From Janthinobacterium sp. TB1-E2 (GTDB lineage: Bacteria > Pseudomonadota > Gammaproteobacteria > Burkholderiales > Burkholderiaceae_D): a stretch of 64,000 bases of DNA. Of the stretch, positions 45,871 through 55,884 are shown one piece after another. The stretch covers positions 4,774,001 to 4,838,000 of the forward strand of contig NZ_CP142523.1 of the NCBI RefSeq assembly GCF_036885605.1, written 5' to 3'. Position 1 is the first letter of the stretch, and each line of letters opens with the position of its first letter. The notes beneath the pieces were generated by a model. That model saw only the letters and a list, made by a program, of their open reading frames with translations. It was not told the origin of the DNA and made no database searches. The position numbers and the translations under genes were made by a program.

Positions 45871-47826
45871 TTACCGCACTTTCCACACCTCGGTCGCCAG
45901 CACGCCATTCGCGTCGCCATCGAGTTCCCACGAGAACGCGCCGCGCAAGCCCTGGTCCTTCACATATTTCACCTTGGTGCCAATGACGGTCGGATCGTCA
46001 TAGCTCCACCACTGGCCACCCGCACCCGTGTACAGGTACAGCTGCTTGGTCACGGGATGGTAGTAGCGCGTACCGGCCTTGGCGACGAGGATTTTATAGT
46101 CCTCGATGCCCGACTCGTACGTGCCCGGCGCCGTGCCCGTGGCCGCCTGGTACAGGCCATCGCCGTTCGGCCCTGGCGCCACGCCCGTCCAGCCGCGGCC
46201 ATAGAACGGTATGCCCAGCAGCAGTTTGTCGCGCGGCACGCCGGCGGCAATCATGTACTGCACCGCCTTGTCGCCCACGTATTCGCGCGCCATGCCCGTC
46301 GACGGGTCGGCAGGGTCGGCAAACAGCTGGGCGTTGAAGTTGGTGCTCGTTTCCCAGCCGCCGTGGAAGTCGTAGGTCATCAGGTTGATCCAATCCATGT
46401 ACTGCGAGTACAGGGCCGGTTCCGTGTTGTCGATCTTGTCCTTGCCGGCGCCGACTGCCGCCGTCAACAGGTAGCGCTTGCCGTTGGCGGCACCGAGCGC
46501 ATCGAGCTGGCTGCGGAATTCCGCCATCAGCAAGGTGAAATTGCGCTTGTCGTTCGGGCTGACCGTGTTGTACGGCTGGCCACCGCCGACCGGATATTCC
46601 CAGTCGATGTCGATGCCGTCAAAGATGTTGGCCGCCGCGCCCACGCCGCCGCGACCGCCCTGCACCGGCAGGTTGCCCTTGATGTAGATATCGATGCAGG
46701 AACGCACCATCTGCTTGCGCAGCGCATCCGTGGCCGAACCGACGGAGAAGTTCTTCGACCAGCTCCAGCCGCCCAGCGAGATGAACAGCTTCAGGTTCGG
46801 ATGCGCCGCCTTCAGCTTTTTCAGCTGCAGGAAGTTGCCCGACAATGGAGCGTCCCATGGAATGACCTGGCCATCGACGGTGCGCTTCGGCGTGCGGATG
46901 TAGTCGGCCTCGGCATCGCCGCCCGTGCCCGCATCGGGCGAATTCGGATTTGTCGCGCCCGGCTCGGCCTTGGTGATCATGCCGCATTCATAGCCACCGT
47001 TTTTCGGGTAGATATTGCCGAAGGCGTAGTTGATGAAGGTTAGCTTGTCGGCTACGCCGCTCGTGTGCACGTTCGCCACTTCATAGTCGCGGCCATACAC
47101 GCCCCACTGCGCGAAATAGGAACCGACTTCGCGGCCCGTTGGCGTTGGCGTTGGAGTAGGTGTCGGCGTTGGAGTCGGTGTTGGAGTCGGTGTTGGAGTC
47201 GGTGTTGGAGTTGGAGTCGGTGTTGGAGTAGGCGTCGGAGTCGGGGTCGGCGTGGTGCTGCAGATCTCCTGGCTGGTCCATGGCTTGCCCGTGCCGGCGC
47301 CGCCGCTGCTGGTCGACGGGTTGTCGCCCTGCGTCCAGTAATTGGCGCGGTAATTCGTGCCAGCATAGCTGACAGTGGCGCCCGCACTGTAAGCCGTGCC
47401 GGCCGCCCACGCCAGTGCGCAGGTGCCGCCGGTTGGCGTCGGGGTCGGCGTAGGCGTTGGGGTCGGCGTTGGCTCCGGTGTCGGGGTGGGAGTCGGCGTC
47501 GGGGTCGGCGTGGTGCCGCCGTCGCAGGTGCCGCCGGCGCTCCACAGGCTCGGCGTGGAGACGGGATTCCAGCCCGAGCCCACATGATCGGTCTGCGTCA
47601 CCAGGGCCGTGTAGTTGGCCCCCAGATACGTGACCACCGTGCCCGCGTTGTAGGTGCCGCCCTCCTGCCACGGCACGCAAGCGACGACCGTGCTGGCCGC
47701 CAGCAATTGCGAACCAGCCGGCGCGCCGGCGTCACCGCCACCGCCACCGCATGCCGCCAGCACGCCGCCGCTGGCCAGACATACCATCATGTTCCTGATT
47801 GTTTTTTTGAGTATTAAATTTTCCAC
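45871..47826 (-). CDS. Secreted GH18 chitinase lipoprotein with two CBM5/12 modules
   Basis: Chitin-degrading enzyme of 651 residues. It has a lipoprotein-type signal (lipobox LAAC, Cys26, then a Gly-rich stretch), a first CBM5/12 chitin-binding module (about 46-101), a Pro-Thr linker (about 106-132), a second CBM5/12 (about 135-190), a longer Pro-Thr linker (about 192-232), and a GH18 catalytic domain from residue 235. The GH18 active-site motif DGIDIDWE is at 405-412 with Glu412 as the acid/base; SLGGW (352-356) is the second family motif. It starts with GTG at 47826 with AGGAG 6 bases upstream. It should digest chitin at the cell surface or in the medium. Confidence 0.94.
   Translation of the reverse strand: MENLILKKTIRNMMVCLASGGVLAACGGGGGDAGAPAGSQLLAASTVVACVPWQEGGTYNAGTVVTYLGANYTALVTQTDHVGSGWNPVSTPSLWSAGGTCDGGTTPTPTPTPTPTPEPTPTPTPTPTPTPTGGTCALAWAAGTAYSAGATVSYAGTNYRANYWTQGDNPSTSSGGAGTGKPWTSQEICSTTPTPTPTPTPTPTPTPTPTPTPTPTPTPTPTPTPTPTPTGREVGSYFAQWGVYGRDYEVANVHTSGVADKLTFINYAFGNIYPKNGGYECGMITKAEPGATNPNSPDAGTGGDAEADYIRTPKRTVDGQVIPWDAPLSGNFLQLKKLKAAHPNLKLFISLGGWSWSKNFSVGSATDALRKQMVRSCIDIYIKGNLPVQGGRGGVGAAANIFDGIDIDWEYPVGGGQPYNTVSPNDKRNFTLLMAEFRSQLDALGAANGKRYLLTAAVGAGKDKIDNTEPALYSQYMDWINLMTYDFHGGWETSTNFNAQLFADPADPSTGMAREYVGDKAVQYMIAAGVPRDKLLLGIPFYGRGWTGVAPGPNGDGLYQAATGTAPGTYESGIEDYKILVAKAGTRYYHPVTKQLYLYTGAGGQWWSYDDPTVIGTKVKYVKDQGLRGAFSWELDGDANGVLATEVWKVR
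47138..47255. repeat. Pro-Thr coding repeat, second linker of the chitinase
   Basis: Tandem six-base units (Pro-Thr codons) with longer 12-base period copies such as GTTGGAGTCGGT, in frame. Near-identical units make this a likely slippage site. Confidence 0.85.
47430..47516. repeat. Pro-Thr coding repeat, first linker of the chitinase
   Basis: Six-base Pro-Thr units, less uniform than the second linker and broken by one Pro-Glu. It separates the two chitin-binding modules. Confidence 0.8.
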
Positions 47827-47934
47827 GTTGTCTCCTGTTCAGGTTTGCAGAAATGCCACTCTGCCTCGTAAATAACTACCCTGTGATCTTGTTTTTTTGC
47901 AGTTGCAAGAACAGCATGCTGCTGAAAAAATAGG

Positions 47935-48118
47935 CGGTCAAGTGGTTTTGAAGTGGCATCAAAGTGAGCAATACCACTTCGAACAGAAAGCGCAGCGGAG
48001 GGTGCAAACGGCGTGTTGTCCTACTGGACAATGAAAAAACGGCAGAGGGAGGATGAAAAAAGACGCTGGAACGGGAAAAGACAGACCAGTTTTATAACAC
48101 GGTGTAAGTGGTATTGCG
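47935..48118. promoter_or_regulatory. Cluster of AAGTGG/CCACTT half-sites upstream of the chitinase
   Basis: This lies in the 361-base gene-free stretch 47,827-48,187 between the chitinase and rlmD. GAAGTGG (47951-47957) and CCACTTC (47975-47981) form an inverted repeat with a 17-base spacer. GCAATACCACTT (47969-47980) has its exact reverse complement AAGTGGTATTGC at 48106-48117, and AAGTGG recurs at 47941. AGACCAGT near 48083-48090 matches half of the DasR-type site. These resemble operators of the HutC/DasR/NagQ regulators of chitin and GlcNAc genes; the link is inference. Confidence 0.5.
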
Positions 48119-48187
48119 ACAGCTTGCTGCGCCGCTGAATGCGGCAACGGCGGGTGCCTGCCTGGCCACCCGCCGTATCAGACAGAC

Positions 48188-49531
48188 TTACTGAGGCAAA
48201 TCAAATACAGCCATCGATTCGACATGCGAGGTATGCGGGAACATGTTGACCACGCCCGCCTTGCTCAGCACATAACCGGCTTCCAGCGCCAGGATGCCGG
48301 CGTCGCGCGCCAGGGTCGACGGGCTGCACGAGACGTAGACGATGCGTTTCGGCATCAGATCGGGACGCACTTGCGACAGGCCGACCAGCGCCTGGCACAG
48401 GGCCATGGCGCCGTCGCGCGGCGGGTCGACGAGGATGCGGTCGAACTTGCCCAGCGCGATCAGATCGTCCGTCGTCACTTCGAACAGGTTACGCGTCGAG
48501 AACGAGGTTTTTTCCGCCAGGCCATTGGCCAGCGCGTTTTCCAGCGCCCGCTCCGTCAGGGTGGTGCTGCCTTCGATGCCGACCACTTCGCTGCCTTGCG
48601 TGGCCAGCGGCAAGGTGAAATTGCCCAGACCACAGAACAGGTCGGCCACGCGGTCCGTCGGCTGCACTTCCAGCAGGCGCAGTGCTTTCGATACCAGTAC
48701 GCGGTTGATGTGGTGGTTCACCTGCGTGAAATCGACGGGCTTGAACGGCATCTTGACGCCGAATTCCGGCAGCAGGTAATGCAATTGCTTGTCGAGCGGG
48801 TAGAACGGCACGGCCGTTTCCGGGCCTTTCACCTGCAACCACCATTGCACGCCATACTCGTCGGCAAAGGCCTTCAATTTCGTTTCGTCATCCGCCGTCA
48901 ACGGCGCCATGATGCGCAAGACCATGGCGGTCACGTCTTCGCCCACGGCCAGCTCGATCTGCGGCATCTGATCGAAGATGGACAGCGAAGCAATCAATCC
49001 ACGCAGGGGCAGCAGCATGGCCGAGATATGCGGCGGCAGGATTTCGCAGCTATCCATGTCGGCGACAAACGCCGATTTCTTTTCATGGAAACCCACCAGC
49101 ACAGCGTCTTTCTTCTTGACGTGGCGCACGGACAGGCGCGCGCGGTAGCGGTAGCCCCACGTCGGGCCATACATGGGGCGCATGATGCTTTGCGGACGCA
49201 CCTTGCCGATATGCCACAGATTGTCTTCCAGCACGCGCTGCTTGATCGCCACCTGCGCCGACGGTTCCAGATGCTGCATCGAGCAGCCGCCGCAATTGTC
49301 GAAATGCTTGCACTTGGGCGTCACGCGCATAGCCGATTCGCGGTGCAGCGCCGTCATGCGGGCCATTTCCCAGTTCTTCTTTTTCTTGAACGTCACAAAG
49401 CTCACGCGCTCGCCCGGCAATGCGCCTTCGACAAACACAACCTTGCCCGGCGAGCCGTCTTCGTTCTCAATATGGCCAACGCCACGGGCGTCCATGTCGA
49501 GCGATTTGATTTCGATGATATTTTCTTGCAT
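48188..49531 (-). CDS. rlmD: 23S rRNA (uracil-1939-C5)-methyltransferase RlmD
   Basis: RNA methyltransferase of 447 residues with an N-terminal TRAM domain (IIEIKSLDMDARGVGHIENEDG), a 4Fe-4S site (cysteines in CKHFDNCGGCSMQH and one near residue 160), a SAM-binding domain (DLFCGLGNFTLPLA) and the catalytic Cys in VSCSPSTLARD, next to DPPRDGA. The ATG at 49531 is chosen over an in-frame TTG at 49540. It lies after the rpoS group on the same strand, 132 bases downstream. Confidence 0.95.
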   Translation of the reverse strand: MQENIIEIKSLDMDARGVGHIENEDGSPGKVVFVEGALPGERVSFVTFKKKKNWEMARMTALHRESAMRVTPKCKHFDNCGGCSMQHLEPSAQVAIKQRVLEDNLWHIGKVRPQSIMRPMYGPTWGYRYRARLSVRHVKKKDAVLVGFHEKKSAFVADMDSCEILPPHISAMLLPLRGLIASLSIFDQMPQIELAVGEDVTAMVLRIMAPLTADDETKLKAFADEYGVQWWLQVKGPETAVPFYPLDKQLHYLLPEFGVKMPFKPVDFTQVNHHINRVLVSKALRLLEVQPTDRVADLFCGLGNFTLPLATQGSEVVGIEGSTTLTERALENALANGLAEKTSFSTRNLFEVTTDDLIALGKFDRILVDPPRDGAMALCQALVGLSQVRPDLMPKRIVYVSCSPSTLARDAGILALEAGYVLSKAGVVNMFPHTSHVESMAVFDLPQ

Positions 49532-49663
49532 AGCGATCAATAGGTAAGAGTGGGCCAGGACGCAAGGCCGCGCTGGAACTTGAAAGAATGGGGGAAAGGT
49601 CAGGCGCCGCGAGCGGGGCGTATGATAGCAGATGCGGCCCCGGAAATACCGGGACCGGGCGTC

Positions 49664-50695
49664 CTACAATAATGAGTCGCGCACGACGCCGCGTGCGGCC
49701 ATTGCCCGTTTGAGCTTGATCAAGGCTTCCTGCTGGATCTGGCGCACGCGCTCGCGCGTCACGCCCATCTCCTCGGCCAGGGTTTCCAGGGTGGCCGGAT
49801 CGTCGTTGTCGAGGCCGAAACGGCGCATGATGACGACGCGCTGCTTGTCGGGCAGCTTGGTCAGCCAGTCGCGCACCAGCACCGTCATTTCATGGTGTTC
49901 CGCGCGCGCGTCGGGGCTGTCTTCGCTGGCGCCGGGCAGCATGTCCATCAGCGACGACTGCGGGTCGTTGTCGAGCGGCGCGTCGAGCGAGGTGGCGTGC
50001 TCGGACAGGGCCAGGATATCCTGCACCTCCTCCACGGGACGGCCCACCAGATGGGCGATGTCTTCCGCGGTGGCATCCTTGCCGTCGTGGTGCTGGGCTT
50101 CCAGGTGGTATTTGCCACGCAGGATCTGGTTCAGTTCGCGCACCATGTGCACGGGCAGGCGCACCGTGCGCGCCTGGTTCATGATGGCGCGCTCGATGCT
50201 CTGGCGTATCCACCAGGTGGCGTAGGTAGAGAAACGGAAACCGCGTTCGGGCTCGAACTTGTCGATGGCGCGCATCAGGCCGATGTTGCCCTCCTCGATC
50301 ATGTCGAGCAAGACCACGCCGCGGTTGATGTAATGCTTGGCGATCGACACGACGAGGCGCAGGTTGTGCTCGATCATGGTTTGCCGGGCTTCGAAATTGC
50401 CCTGCTTGGCAAGGGTGGCGTAATGCACCTCTTGCGGCGCCGTCAGCAGGGGCCGCGTGCCGATCTGGTTCAGATAGTGCTGCGTGGTATCGGTCGACAG
50501 CTCGGCCGCCAGCACTTTTTTCAATTCATCGACACTTTCGACCACCACGCTGACGCTGGCCACCTCGCCGCCCTCGCCCGCGTCGACGGCGTCAATGCCG
50601 TCGAGCTCGCCGATATCGTCCGTCACGACTTCGTCTGCCCCGTCTTCCGGCAGTTCCGGGTCATCTTCCAGCTGATCGTGCGGCGCGTGTGTCAT
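49664..50695 (-). CDS. rpoS: RNA polymerase sigma factor RpoS
   Basis: Sigma-70 family factor of 343 residues that directs stationary-phase and stress genes. Region 2 ([70 protein letters not shown]) and region 4 ([36 protein letters not shown]) are complete. Regions 1.2 and 3 match RpoS, with [14 protein letters not shown]. The N-terminal 60 residues are acidic. It stands in the surE-pcm-nlpD-rpoS order; in E. coli the main rpoS promoter lies inside nlpD, which may hold here. Confidence 0.97.
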   Translation of the reverse strand: MTHAPHDQLEDDPELPEDGADEVVTDDIGELDGIDAVDAGEGGEVASVSVVVESVDELKKVLAAELSTDTTQHYLNQIGTRPLLTAPQEVHYATLAKQGNFEARQTMIEHNLRLVVSIAKHYINRGVVLLDMIEEGNIGLMRAIDKFEPERGFRFSTYATWWIRQSIERAIMNQARTVRLPVHMVRELNQILRGKYHLEAQHHDGKDATAEDIAHLVGRPVEEVQDILALSEHATSLDAPLDNDPQSSLMDMLPGASEDSPDARAEHHEMTVLVRDWLTKLPDKQRVVIMRRFGLDNDDPATLETLAEEMGVTRERVRQIQQEALIKLKRAMAARGVVRDSLL

Positions 50696-50703
50696 TGCTT
50701 TAC

Positions 50704-51630
50704 CTAACGGTTAGGCAGGAATTTCGAAGGGTCGACGGGCTTGCCCTGCTGGCGGATTTCAAAGTGCAGCTTCACGCGGTCGGCATCGGAATCGCCCATT
50801 TCAGCGATGGCCTGGCCTTTGTTGACGTTCTGCCCTTCCTTCACCAGGATGCTGCGGTTATGCGCATACGCCGACAATAAACTATTACTGTGCTTCACGA
50901 TGACAAGATTACCATAACCACGGATTCCGCTCCCGGCATACATGACTTTTCCCGCGCCGGCGGCCACCACTTGCTGGCCCGCCTTGCCGGCGATATCGAC
51001 GCCCTTGTTCTTGCCTTCGTCGAAAGTGCCGATGACCTTGCCTTCGGAAGGCCACATCCAGCTGATCTTGTCTTCGCCAGGCGCCGATGCGGCAGGGGCT
51101 GCCGCGGCGGCGGAAGCCGGTGCAGCGGCGACGGTTGCCGCCGGCGCTGGCGCCGGTTTGGCGTCGCTGGTGCCGCCATCGGCGCGCAGCTCGGCCAGGG
51201 TGGCGTCGGAATAGGCGCGCTTCTCGCCGCGCGGACCCGTTTTCTTCGGCACGACAGGCGCGGCCGGCTTGATTTCCGTCGACGGCGGCATGACGATGGC
51301 CGACGTTTGCGCGCCGCCCGTGTCGCCAGTTGGCGGCAGCACGCGCAGCACCTGGTCGACCTTGATGTCGTTCGGGTTGCTCAAGTCGTTCCAGGTCACC
51401 AGGTCGCGGTAATTCTGCCCGTGCTCGAGGGCGATGCGCAACAGGGTGTCGCCGCGCTTGACCGTGTAATAGGCCGGGTCGCGGTCGCGCGGATCGCTGG
51501 CGGCGGCGCTGCTGCTCGATGGGTGGCGCTCCACGACGGGCGCCTGGACGCCCGTCGTGCCGCAACCGCTCAACAGCGCGGCCAAGGTGATGCTACATAG
51601 AAGTATGTTACTTTTCTTAATCATTCGCAT
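50704..51630 (-). CDS. nlpD: Murein hydrolase activator NlpD
   Basis: Lipoprotein of 308 residues with a lipobox (LLSGC), a LysM peptidoglycan-binding module ([30 protein letters not shown]), an Ala-rich middle and a C-terminal LytM/M23 domain ([24 protein letters not shown] ... [17 protein letters not shown]). The first zinc ligand (H of HxxxD) is replaced by N in NKGVD, and the HxH near the end is KLH, so it is a degenerate, non-catalytic activator of amidases, as E. coli NlpD is. An ATG at 51624 is also possible. Confidence 0.95.
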   Translation of the reverse strand: MRMIKKSNILLCSITLAALLSGCGTTGVQAPVVERHPSSSSAAASDPRDRDPAYYTVKRGDTLLRIALEHGQNYRDLVTWNDLSNPNDIKVDQVLRVLPPTGDTGGAQTSAIVMPPSTEIKPAAPVVPKKTGPRGEKRAYSDATLAELRADGGTSDAKPAPAPAATVAAAPASAAAAAPAASAPGEDKISWMWPSEGKVIGTFDEGKNKGVDIAGKAGQQVVAAGAGKVMYAGSGIRGYGNLVIVKHSNSLLSAYAHNRSILVKEGQNVNKGQAIAEMGDSDADRVKLHFEIRQQGKPVDPSKFLPNR

Positions 51631-51666
51631 GTAATTGTATGTCCTGCTTGCTAGCTGATCCGGGGA

Positions 51667-52557
51667 TCATATGGTGCCCGGGCGCAAAGGCACGAAATGG
51701 CAATCTTCTAGGGTCTGGCTGGTCCATTCCATTTTCCCCACCCGGGTAATGAGTTGTAAGTGTTGCAATTTAGCCCCCACCGGCGCAACCAGACGCCCGC
51801 CGGGCGCCAGCTGTTCCAGCAGGGCTTGCGGGACTTCCAGGCCGGCTGCGGCAAGGATGATCCCGTCGAAGGGCGCCGCCTGCGGCAGGCCAAGCATACC
51901 ATCTCCGTACTGCAAGCGCAGATTCGACACGCGCAGCGGGCGTAGATTGGCCTTCGCCAGCTCGTGCAGAGGCCGGATGCGCTCGATCGAATACACCTCC
52001 TTCGCCACCAGCGACAGCACCGCCGCCTGGTAGCCGCAACCGGTGCCGATTTCCAGCACGCGCTGCAGCTTGCCGCCCTGGCGCATCACTTCGATCATGC
52101 GCGCCACGATGTACGGCTGCGAAATGGTCTGGTGGTGGCCGATGGGCAAGGAGGCGTCGATATACGCCTGCGACGCCAGCGCCTCGTCCATGAACATGTG
52201 GCGCGGCACGGCTTGCAGCGCGTCGAGCACGACCTGGTCCTTGACGCCCTGCTTCGCCACGCGGGCCACCATGGCCCGGCGCACGGCTTCCGAGACGAGC
52301 GGGTTTTGCCGCGGCGGCGACACGACGGCCGGCTGCGCCCGCTCATTGGCGATCGCTTGCGCGCGCGACGGCGCGATGGCCGCATGCGCGCCATACGGCT
52401 GCGCCACGCCGCGCGCCGCGTTCTGCGCCGCATTCTGCGTGGCCGTCTGCGGCGTGGCGATCCGGGACTGGGCCAGCGACTGCCCCCCGCCCTGCCTGGC
52501 GGGCTTGCCGGCCAGCGAATCGAGGGAAAGGGGGAAGGTACGCGGCTTGTCAGTCAT
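51667..52557 (-). CDS. pcm: Protein-L-isoaspartate O-methyltransferase
   Basis: SAM-dependent repair enzyme of 296 residues that methylates L-isoaspartyl residues so they can return to aspartate. The catalytic domain covers the C-terminal 210 residues ([66 protein letters not shown]). The N-terminal 85 residues are an Ala/Gln-rich low-complexity extension ([19 protein letters not shown] ...) absent from the 208-residue E. coli protein. It follows surE by 9 bases. Confidence 0.94.
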   Translation of the reverse strand: MTDKPRTFPLSLDSLAGKPARQGGGQSLAQSRIATPQTATQNAAQNAARGVAQPYGAHAAIAPSRAQAIANERAQPAVVSPPRQNPLVSEAVRRAMVARVAKQGVKDQVVLDALQAVPRHMFMDEALASQAYIDASLPIGHHQTISQPYIVARMIEVMRQGGKLQRVLEIGTGCGYQAAVLSLVAKEVYSIERIRPLHELAKANLRPLRVSNLRLQYGDGMLGLPQAAPFDGIILAAAGLEVPQALLEQLAPGGRLVAPVGAKLQHLQLITRVGKMEWTSQTLEDCHFVPLRPGTI

Positions 52558-52566
52558 AGTGAGCGG

Positions 52567-53304
52567 TCATGCCAGGCCTTTTGCCAGCGCATCGAGTTGG
52601 GTGGTATGGGTCAGGTCGATCTGCAGCGGCGTGATCGATACTTTTCCATGTTCAACGGCATGGAAGTCCGTGCCCGGACCGCCTTCCTTGGCCGCGCCGG
52701 CCGGGCCGATCCAGAAGATTTCACGGCCACGCGGGTCGAGCGCGCGGATGACGGGCTCGGCCGAATGGCGCTTGCCCAGGCGCGTGGCCACCACGCCTTG
52801 CAATTGCTCGTAAGGGATGGCCGGGATGTTCACGTTCAGCAGATACGGTTTTTGCAGGGCGTCAAACTGGCGCTCGACGATTTCCCTGGCCACGCGGGCG
52901 GCCGCGTCCAGATTGGCCCAGCCGAACTGCGACTGGGAAAAGGCGATGGCGGGAATGCCGAACAGATAGCCTTCCGTGGCGGCCGCGACGGTGCCCGAGT
53001 ACAGGGTGTCGTCGCCCATGTTGGGGCCGTTGTTGATGCCGGAGACCACCAGGTCGGGGCGCTCGATGAGCATGCCCGTCAGCGCCACGTGCACGCAGTC
53101 GGTGGGCGTGCCGTTGACAAAGTAAAAGCCGTTGGCGGCCTTGTGCACGGACAAGGGCCGGTCCAGGGACAGCGAATTGGACGCGCCCGAACGGTTGCTG
53201 TCGGGCGCCACCACGACGATGTCGGCGATGGGTGCGAGCGCGTCGGCCAATGCCGCCAGGCCGGGCGCCAGGTAACCGTCGTCGTTACTGATAAGAATTC
53301 TCAT
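52567..53304 (-). CDS. surE: 5'/3'-nucleotidase SurE
   Basis: Metal-dependent nucleotidase of 245 residues that removes phosphate from nucleoside monophosphates under stress. The N-terminal [16 protein letters not shown] gives metal-site Asp residues; [14 protein letters not shown] and [11 protein letters not shown] and [26 protein letters not shown] are family motifs. It begins the surE-pcm-nlpD-rpoS block. Confidence 0.97.
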   Translation of the reverse strand: MRILISNDDGYLAPGLAALADALAPIADIVVVAPDSNRSGASNSLSLDRPLSVHKAANGFYFVNGTPTDCVHVALTGMLIERPDLVVSGINNGPNMGDDTLYSGTVAAATEGYLFGIPAIAFSQSQFGWANLDAAARVAREIVERQFDALQKPYLLNVNIPAIPYEQLQGVVATRLGKRHSAEPVIRALDPRGREIFWIGPAGAAKEGGPGTDFHAVEHGKVSITPLQIDLTHTTQLDALAKGLA

Positions 53305-53399
53305 AACGAGATTTTACCTGAAGCAATGCCCACACTGCGCATGCCGCACGCCGATAGGCAGCATTTTTTGTGCCGCCGCGCGAAGATGGCGCACCCAGG

Positions 53400-55865
53400 T
53401 CAGCGCTGCTCGATGCGCGCTTCCGACAACGCCCCTTCCAGCGCCTGCACTTCATCTTCCTGCAAGGCCAGCAAGGCATTCAGGTCTCCTTGCAACTTGT
53501 ACATCCTTTTCAGCTGCGCCATGCCGCGCCGGCGCAGCTTGCCTGGCACGCCTGGGCGCAGCAGGCAAGACTTCAAATGTTCGGCCAGTTCGCCCGCCTG
53601 CGCATACTGTTCCCGCTCGATCATGCCTTGCAACATCGAGATCATGCTGGCCAGGGTGTCCGGCTCGGCCCCTTCGTGGCCGTTGGCGCGGCCGGCCAGG
53701 ATGGTTTCCTGCAAATGCCGCGCGCCGTCGAGCACGCTGTCCGCATGCCCGGTGACGGGGGCGTTCAACAGCCGGTCGCTACCGCTGAGCACGGCGTCTT
53801 CGAGCAGGCGCGCCGCCTCGCTGTCGCCCTGCTGCTGCAGGGTGCCGGCCAATTGCGTCTTGCTGTGCAAGGTGTCGAGGTGGTCTTCGCCCAGCAGGCG
53901 CGCATGCACTTCCAGCACCTGCTCCTGCACACTGCGCGCCGCATCGAGTTCACCGCGCCGCAGCAGCGCCTCGGCCAGCTTGCGCTGGCTCATCAGGGTT
54001 TCCGGATGGTCGAGCCCGCGCGTGCGCTCGCGCGCCGCCACCTGGTCTTCGTGCAGTTGGCGCGCGCCGGCCCAGTCGCCCTGCCCGGCCACGACGTCGG
54101 CCAGCAAGTCGCGCGTGGACAAGGTGGCCGCATGGTCGCTGCCCAGGCGCCGCTCCTGTACCTGCAGCACGGCGGCGAGCAGGCGCCGCGCACCCTCCAG
54201 GTCGCCTTCGCGCCCCAGCGCCTGCGCCAGGGCCAGCTTGCTGCGCAAGGTATCGCCATGTTCGGCGCCAAACAGGCGCTCGCGCGCCGCCACCACCGTG
54301 CCCAGCACTTGCTGCGCCTGCGCCAGCCGGCCCATGCGCAGCAAGGTGGCGGCGCGGCCATCCATCGCATCGAGGGTCAGCGGATGCTCGCCGCCCAGCT
54401 GGCGCGCATAGGTGGCCAGCACCGTATCCTGCAGCAGCAGCGCCGCCGCCAGTTCGCCCTGCAGCAACAGGGTTTGCGCCAGGCAGGCCCGGGCGGCCAG
54501 GGTGTCGGGATGTTCGCTGCCCAGCACGCGCTCGCGCACGTCGAGCACGTCTTCTTCCAGGAAGCGGGCTTCATCGAACTTGCCCAGCTGGCGCAGCAGG
54601 CGCGCCATGCCGCTCTTGCATGCCAGGCTGTCGGGATGCTCCTCACCGAGCAGGCGCACGCGGATCTCGACGCTCTGGCGGAAGGCGTCGAGCGCCTGGG
54701 CGCTGCGCCCATCCTTGCGGTACAGCTCGCCCAAACGGGCCAGGTCGCGCGCCAGCGGCAAGGCCACGGCGCGGCCCGGCTCGGCCAGCAAGGCCTGGCG
54801 CGCTTCGCTGATGGCGCCCAGCAAGGCGATTTCACGGCTCGACTGCCAGGGGAAGTAGCCACCCGTCAGCCACTGCAAAAAGGCTTCGAAGGTGCGCGTG
54901 AGGGAAAAGCGGTCGCCGCCCTGGTCGATGCGCACGGCCAGCTGCTCGCCATAGGCAAAGGTTTTCGTCTGCTGCAGCTGGACTTCGTCGAAATAGCTGT
55001 CGAGGGCGATCTGCGGCAAACCATAGGAAGTGCGCAGCAGGCGCTCGAACATGGGCTGGAAACCGGCGATGCCCTTGTGCGCGTCGCCGCGGCGCCACTC
55101 GGCGCGCTGCGCGCCATCGCCCATTTCTATGCGCGAGGGCAAGGGATACACGAGCAGCGGGCGCTGTTCGTCTTCATGGCTGCGGCGGTACTCGATGGCC
55201 CGGGTGACGAGCGCGTCGACGCCTTCCAGGCTTTGCCGGTTCGGCGTGAAGACCACCACGAGCTTTTTCGGCAGCAAGGTGGTGCAGATGCCGGCGCTGT
55301 CCGTGCGGCCCGTGCGCGAATCGACGAGCACATAGCGGAAATGCTGGGCCAGGGTATCGGCGAAGCAGCGGAACAGGGCCGGGCACGTGTCGAACAATTG
55401 ATCCCAGCGCATCTGCGCCAGGCGCTCGCTGTAGCTGGCGTCGAAGCGTCCCGCGCGCATCAGGTACAGCGGGCTGCCCTGGTCGACACGCACCACGTAC
55501 TGCTGCCAGTCGATGGCGTCGAGCACGCGCTGGGCCAGCGCCGCGTCTTCGCGTCCTGTGCCCTGCCCGCCGGCGCGCCCGCCCGCCGTTTCCAGGCTGA
55601 TGCGTTCGAGCTGCTGGCGGCACGCTTCGAAGAACTCGAGCACGCCCGGCCGCTCTTCGTGCTGCTCGAAATAATGGTGCAAGCCCGGCGCTTCCATGTC
55701 CCAGTCCAGCATCAGCACGGGCACGCTGGCGTTTTCACGGCGCGCCAGCAGGACGGCGATATTCGACAGGGCCATGGTGCGGCCGGTACCGCCCTTGTAG
55801 GAATAGAAAGTGACGACTTCGCCAGGGGCGCTCAAAGGCGGCAGGGAGAGGCGTTGGCATTCCAT
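53400..55865 (-). CDS. ParA/MinD-like KGGxGRT ATPase fused to TPR repeats
   Basis: Protein of 821 residues in two parts. The N-terminal part (about 17-215) is a SIMIBI ATPase like ParA or MinD: deviant Walker A KGGTGRT (24-30; the usual GK is GR), Walker B-like LMLDWDMEAPG (51-61) and switch-II-like LVDSRTGRTD (180-189). The C-terminal part from about 365 holds seven repeats at exactly 42 residues, marked by LGxEHPDTL-type signatures at 405, 447, 489, 531, 573, 615 and 657, a kinesin-light-chain type TPR array, then helices. It follows the TIR gene by 19 bases and has AAAGG upstream of its ATG. Similar ATPase-TPR proteins accompany TIR-like proteins in actinobacterial FxSxx-COOH clusters (from memory); the function here is unknown. 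Confidence 0.82.
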   Translation of the reverse strand: MECQRLSLPPLSAPGEVVTFYSYKGGTGRTMALSNIAVLLARRENASVPVLMLDWDMEAPGLHHYFEQHEERPGVLEFFEACRQQLERISLETAGGRAGGQGTGREDAALAQRVLDAIDWQQYVVRVDQGSPLYLMRAGRFDASYSERLAQMRWDQLFDTCPALFRCFADTLAQHFRYVLVDSRTGRTDSAGICTTLLPKKLVVVFTPNRQSLEGVDALVTRAIEYRRSHEDEQRPLLVYPLPSRIEMGDGAQRAEWRRGDAHKGIAGFQPMFERLLRTSYGLPQIALDSYFDEVQLQQTKTFAYGEQLAVRIDQGGDRFSLTRTFEAFLQWLTGGYFPWQSSREIALLGAISEARQALLAEPGRAVALPLARDLARLGELYRKDGRSAQALDAFRQSVEIRVRLLGEEHPDSLACKSGMARLLRQLGKFDEARFLEEDVLDVRERVLGSEHPDTLAARACLAQTLLLQGELAAALLLQDTVLATYARQLGGEHPLTLDAMDGRAATLLRMGRLAQAQQVLGTVVAARERLFGAEHGDTLRSKLALAQALGREGDLEGARRLLAAVLQVQERRLGSDHAATLSTRDLLADVVAGQGDWAGARQLHEDQVAARERTRGLDHPETLMSQRKLAEALLRRGELDAARSVQEQVLEVHARLLGEDHLDTLHSKTQLAGTLQQQGDSEAARLLEDAVLSGSDRLLNAPVTGHADSVLDGARHLQETILAGRANGHEGAEPDTLASMISMLQGMIEREQYAQAGELAEHLKSCLLRPGVPGKLRRRGMAQLKRMYKLQGDLNALLALQEDEVQALEGALSEARIEQR

Positions 55866-55884
55866 GACAGGACCTTTTACGTGA

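Noticed and set aside
47138-47516. CRISPR-like spaced repeats
   Set aside because: The repeats are 6- and 12-base Pro-Thr codon units inside the chitinase frame, without unique spacers.
51964-54411. Plus-strand open frame of 815 codons opposite pcm, surE and the ATPase
   Set aside because: It spans three clear genes on the minus strand and their intergenic gaps and has low-complexity Arg/Ala content, which is typical of an antisense frame.
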